From: Bog-756 sp035949055
GTDB taxonomy: Bacteria; Actinomycetota; Acidimicrobiia; Acidimicrobiales; RAAP-2
Assembly: GCA_035949055.1 (NCBI GenBank)
Contig: DASZIO010000032.1
Coordinates: forward strand, 1 to 35,302
Reading direction: 5' to 3'
DNA: 35,302 nt
The translations under genes and the position numbers were made by a program. The notes under the pieces were generated by a model. It saw only the letters and a list, made by a program, of their open reading frames with translations. It had not been told where the DNA came from and did not search any database. Below are positions 33,519 to 35,302 of this stretch, piece after piece. The first letter of the stretch is position 1; each line of letters starts with the position of its first letter.

Positions 33519-34478
33519 GTGCCCGACGACAGTGAGCTCACCGCCACCCGGGCATCGAGCCAGCTACTGGCCGATCAGGTCCCGGGACTGGCCGCGCTCG
33601 ACGAGCTGGTCGTGTCGCGCCAGAGCGAGACGCTCGAGTCGGATGACATCCTCGTCCGCAAACCCCTCGGTCTTCTGTTCTGGTTCGCCATCGGATGGGT
33701 CGGGCTGGTCATCCTCCTCGCCCTCATCGCCAACCTCCTGCCCCTCCCCAATCCCGACTTCCAGAACTACGCCGCCATCAACGCTCCGCCCAGCCTGCAC
33801 CACCTGCTCGGAACCGACGAGCTGGGACGCGATCTGCTGAGCCGGCTCATCTTCGGCGCCCGGGTCTCACTCGTGGTCGGGTTCGGGTCCGTGCTCATCG
33901 GCATGGTGGTGGGCGGGACGCTCGGTTTGGTCTCCGGGTACAAGGGCGGGCGACTCGACGTCGTCCTCAACGCCGGTTCCTTCGTGCTGCTCGCGTTCCC
34001 CGCCATCGTGGCCGTGATCGCGATCGTGGCGTTTTGGGGGCAGTCGCTCCTCAAGATCACCCTCATCATCGGGATCGCCAGCATCCCGGTGCTCTACCGG
34101 GTGGTGCGAGCGTCCAGCCTGTCCTTTGCCAACCGTGACTTCGTGACCGCGGCCAAGACCATGGGGGCGGGCTCCACCCGGGTGGTCTTCCGGGAAATCC
34201 TGCCCAATGTCGTGCCGGCCGCGGTGACCTTCGGTTTGATCGCGGTGGCCACCGTCATCGTGCTGGAGGGCTCGCTGGCCTTTTTGGGCCTGTCGGTTCC
34301 GCTGCCCACGCCGTCCTGGGGCAACATGATCGCCGAAGGATCGTCCAACAACAACCTGCAGGTCAACCCCTACATCATGATGTGGCCGGTGCTGGCCATG
34401 TTCCTCCTGCTGTTGTCGATCAACCTCATCGGTGACCGGCTTCGCCAGCGCTTCGACATCCGTGAAGGCCTGCTGTGA
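33519..34478 (+). CDS. ABC transporter permease, DppC/OppC type
   Basis: The second permease, 319 residues, pairing with the preceding DppB-like protein. A polar N-terminal segment of about 50 residues precedes the first helix (GLLFWFAIGWVGLVILLALI). The family block HHLLGTDELGRDLLSRLIFG follows, and the EAA loop is TAAKTMGAGSTRVVFREILP. The C-terminal SWGNMIAEG is typical of DppC. Its GTG start is three bases after the dppB-like stop and its own stop overlaps the next start (GTGA), so expression is tightly coupled. Confidence 0.94.
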   Translation: MPDDSELTATRASSQLLADQVPGLAALDELVVSRQSETLESDDILVRKPLGLLFWFAIGWVGLVILLALIANLLPLPNPDFQNYAAINAPPSLHHLLGTDELGRDLLSRLIFGARVSLVVGFGSVLIGMVVGGTLGLVSGYKGGRLDVVLNAGSFVLLAFPAIVAVIAIVAFWGQSLLKITLIIGIASIPVLYRVVRASSLSFANRDFVTAAKTMGAGSTRVVFREILPNVVPAAVTFGLIAVATVIVLEGSLAFLGLSVPLPTPSWGNMIAEGSSNNNLQVNPYIMMWPVLAMFLLLLSINLIGDRLRQRFDIREGLL

Positions 34479-35302
34479 GCCCGAGGTCGCAGACCAAGGG
34501 AGGCAGTCAGACCGTCGAGTTCCGCGATATCGGCGACGCGACAGAGCCCCTGCTGGTCGTCGACGACCTGCATACCTCGTTCCGCACCTCGAGAGGGACA
34601 GTGCGGGCGGTCGAGGGTGTCTCCCTCACGGTGCGGCGGGGCGAGACGCTCGGGATCGTGGGCGAGTCGGGCTCGGGCAAGACCGTCCTCGCCCGGTCGA
34701 TCATGGGCCTCCTCCCTCAGCGCGATGTGGTCAAGAGCGGGACGGTGACCTTCGCCGGCCATGAGCTGACCGCCATGAGCCCGGTCCAGCTCCGCCAGGT
34801 GTGGGGGGCAGAACTGAGCATGATCTTCCAGGACCCGATGACCGCGCTCAACCCGGTGAAGCGCATCGGCAATCAGATCACCGAGTCCCTCCGGCTCCAT
34901 CTCGGGATGGACCGGGGCGAAGCCAACGCCCAGGCCGTCGAGCTCCTCCGATCAGTCGGCATCCCCTCGCCCGGGGAACGGATCGGGTGGTACCCGTTCC
35001 AGCTCTCGGGGGGTATGCGCCAGCGGGTCATGATCGCCATCGCTCTGGCCTGCGCCCCCCGACTGGTGCTGGCCGACGAGCCGACCACCGGGCTCGACGT
35101 CACCGTGCAGGCCCAGATCCTCGACCTGCTCGCCGAATTGCAGCGCGAGCGTCACATGGCCGTCATCCTGGTGACCCACGACCTCGGCGTGGTGGCGAGC
35201 CGGACCGACCACATCTTGGTCATGTACGCCGGGCGGATCGTCGAGCAGGCGCCCACCCACACCCTGTTCACCGACACCCACATGCCCTACACCCGGGCGC
35301 TC
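34475..35302 (+). CDS. ABC transporter ATP-binding protein, DppD/OppD type (3' truncated by window edge)
   Basis: The ATPase of the peptide-type importer; 276 codons are visible and the frame is open at the right edge. Motifs: Walker A in GESGSGKTVLARSI, Q-loop in MIFQDPMTALNPV, signature FQLSGGMRQRVMIA, Walker B LVLADEPTTGLDV, and switch His in VILVTHDLGVV. The GTG start overlaps the permease stop by four bases. The family usually ends with a short C-terminal oligopeptide-transporter region, and a second ATPase (DppF type) is expected outside the window; the last visible residues MPYTRAL belong to the start of that region. The first 25 residues ahead of LLVVDDLHTSF are variable. Confidence 0.93.
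   Translation, partial: MSPRSQTKGGSQTVEFRDIGDATEPLLVVDDLHTSFRTSRGTVRAVEGVSLTVRRGETLGIVGESGSGKTVLARSIMGLLPQRDVVKSGTVTFAGHELTAMSPVQLRQVWGAELSMIFQDPMTALNPVKRIGNQITESLRLHLGMDRGEANAQAVELLRSVGIPSPGERIGWYPFQLSGGMRQRVMIAIALACAPRLVLADEPTTGLDVTVQAQILDLLAELQRERHMAVILVTHDLGVVASRTDHILVMYAGRIVEQAPTHTLFTDTHMPYTRAL

Overview
This is a high-GC chromosomal window, probably from an actinobacterium. Acidimicrobiia is my best guess, by inference and without a marker-gene search. Support comes from many GTG/TTG starts, the uvrC-rapZ-yvcK and gap-pgk-tpiA-secG gene orders, coaE-uvrB-uvrA, and an AftD-type (mycobacterial arabinofuranosyltransferase-like) giant membrane protein. Most of the window is core genome in good condition. 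I saw no prophage, CRISPR array or defence island.

Layout. (1) 1-451: the 3' end of an IS481-type transposase, whose presumed terminal repeat stops one base short of a tRNA-Leu(GAG) gene. (2) 526-9437, all minus strand: uvrC, rapZ, yvcK, gap, pgk, tpiA, secG and an unusual membrane-anchored family-5 solute-binding protein, many joined by short stop/start overlaps. whiA, often found after yvcK, is not there. (3) nadA (plus strand) sits between uvrC and uvrA; its leader can fold and its 3' flank holds a 13-bp tandem repeat. (4) 10956-17721, minus strand: a methyltransferase, coaE, uvrB and uvrA. With uvrC, all three UvrABC excinuclease subunits lie within about 9 kb. (5) 17757-30676: an envelope-glycan block with an AftD-like arabinofuranosyltransferase (plus strand), then on the minus strand a GT4 glycosyltransferase, a Wzx/MATE-like flippase, a UDP-galactopyranose-mutase-like flavoprotein, a PIG-V-like mannosyltransferase and a GT39-like glycosyltransferase. 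(6) 30837 to the right edge: a peptide-type ABC importer (Tat lipoprotein SBP, two permeases, and an ATPase cut by the window end).

How the genes work together. gap-pgk-tpiA carry the lower glycolytic/gluconeogenic steps, and YvcK and RapZ are regulators of carbon flux and envelope precursor supply in other bacteria. Region 5 looks like a pathway for building and exporting a lipid-linked, arabinan-type cell-wall glycan: GT-C enzymes use polyprenyl-phosphate sugars outside the membrane, the GT4 acts inside, and the flippase connects the two sides.

The most unusual non-coding signals are two unrelated short tandem-repeat arrays, one in each convergent protein-gene junction (nadA|uvrA and aftD|GT4); a perfect 10-bp inverted repeat that covers the apparent uvrB start codon; a foldable nadA leader; and a 10-bp inverted repeat ahead of the flavoprotein gene. 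These are read by eye and need folding and comparative checks.
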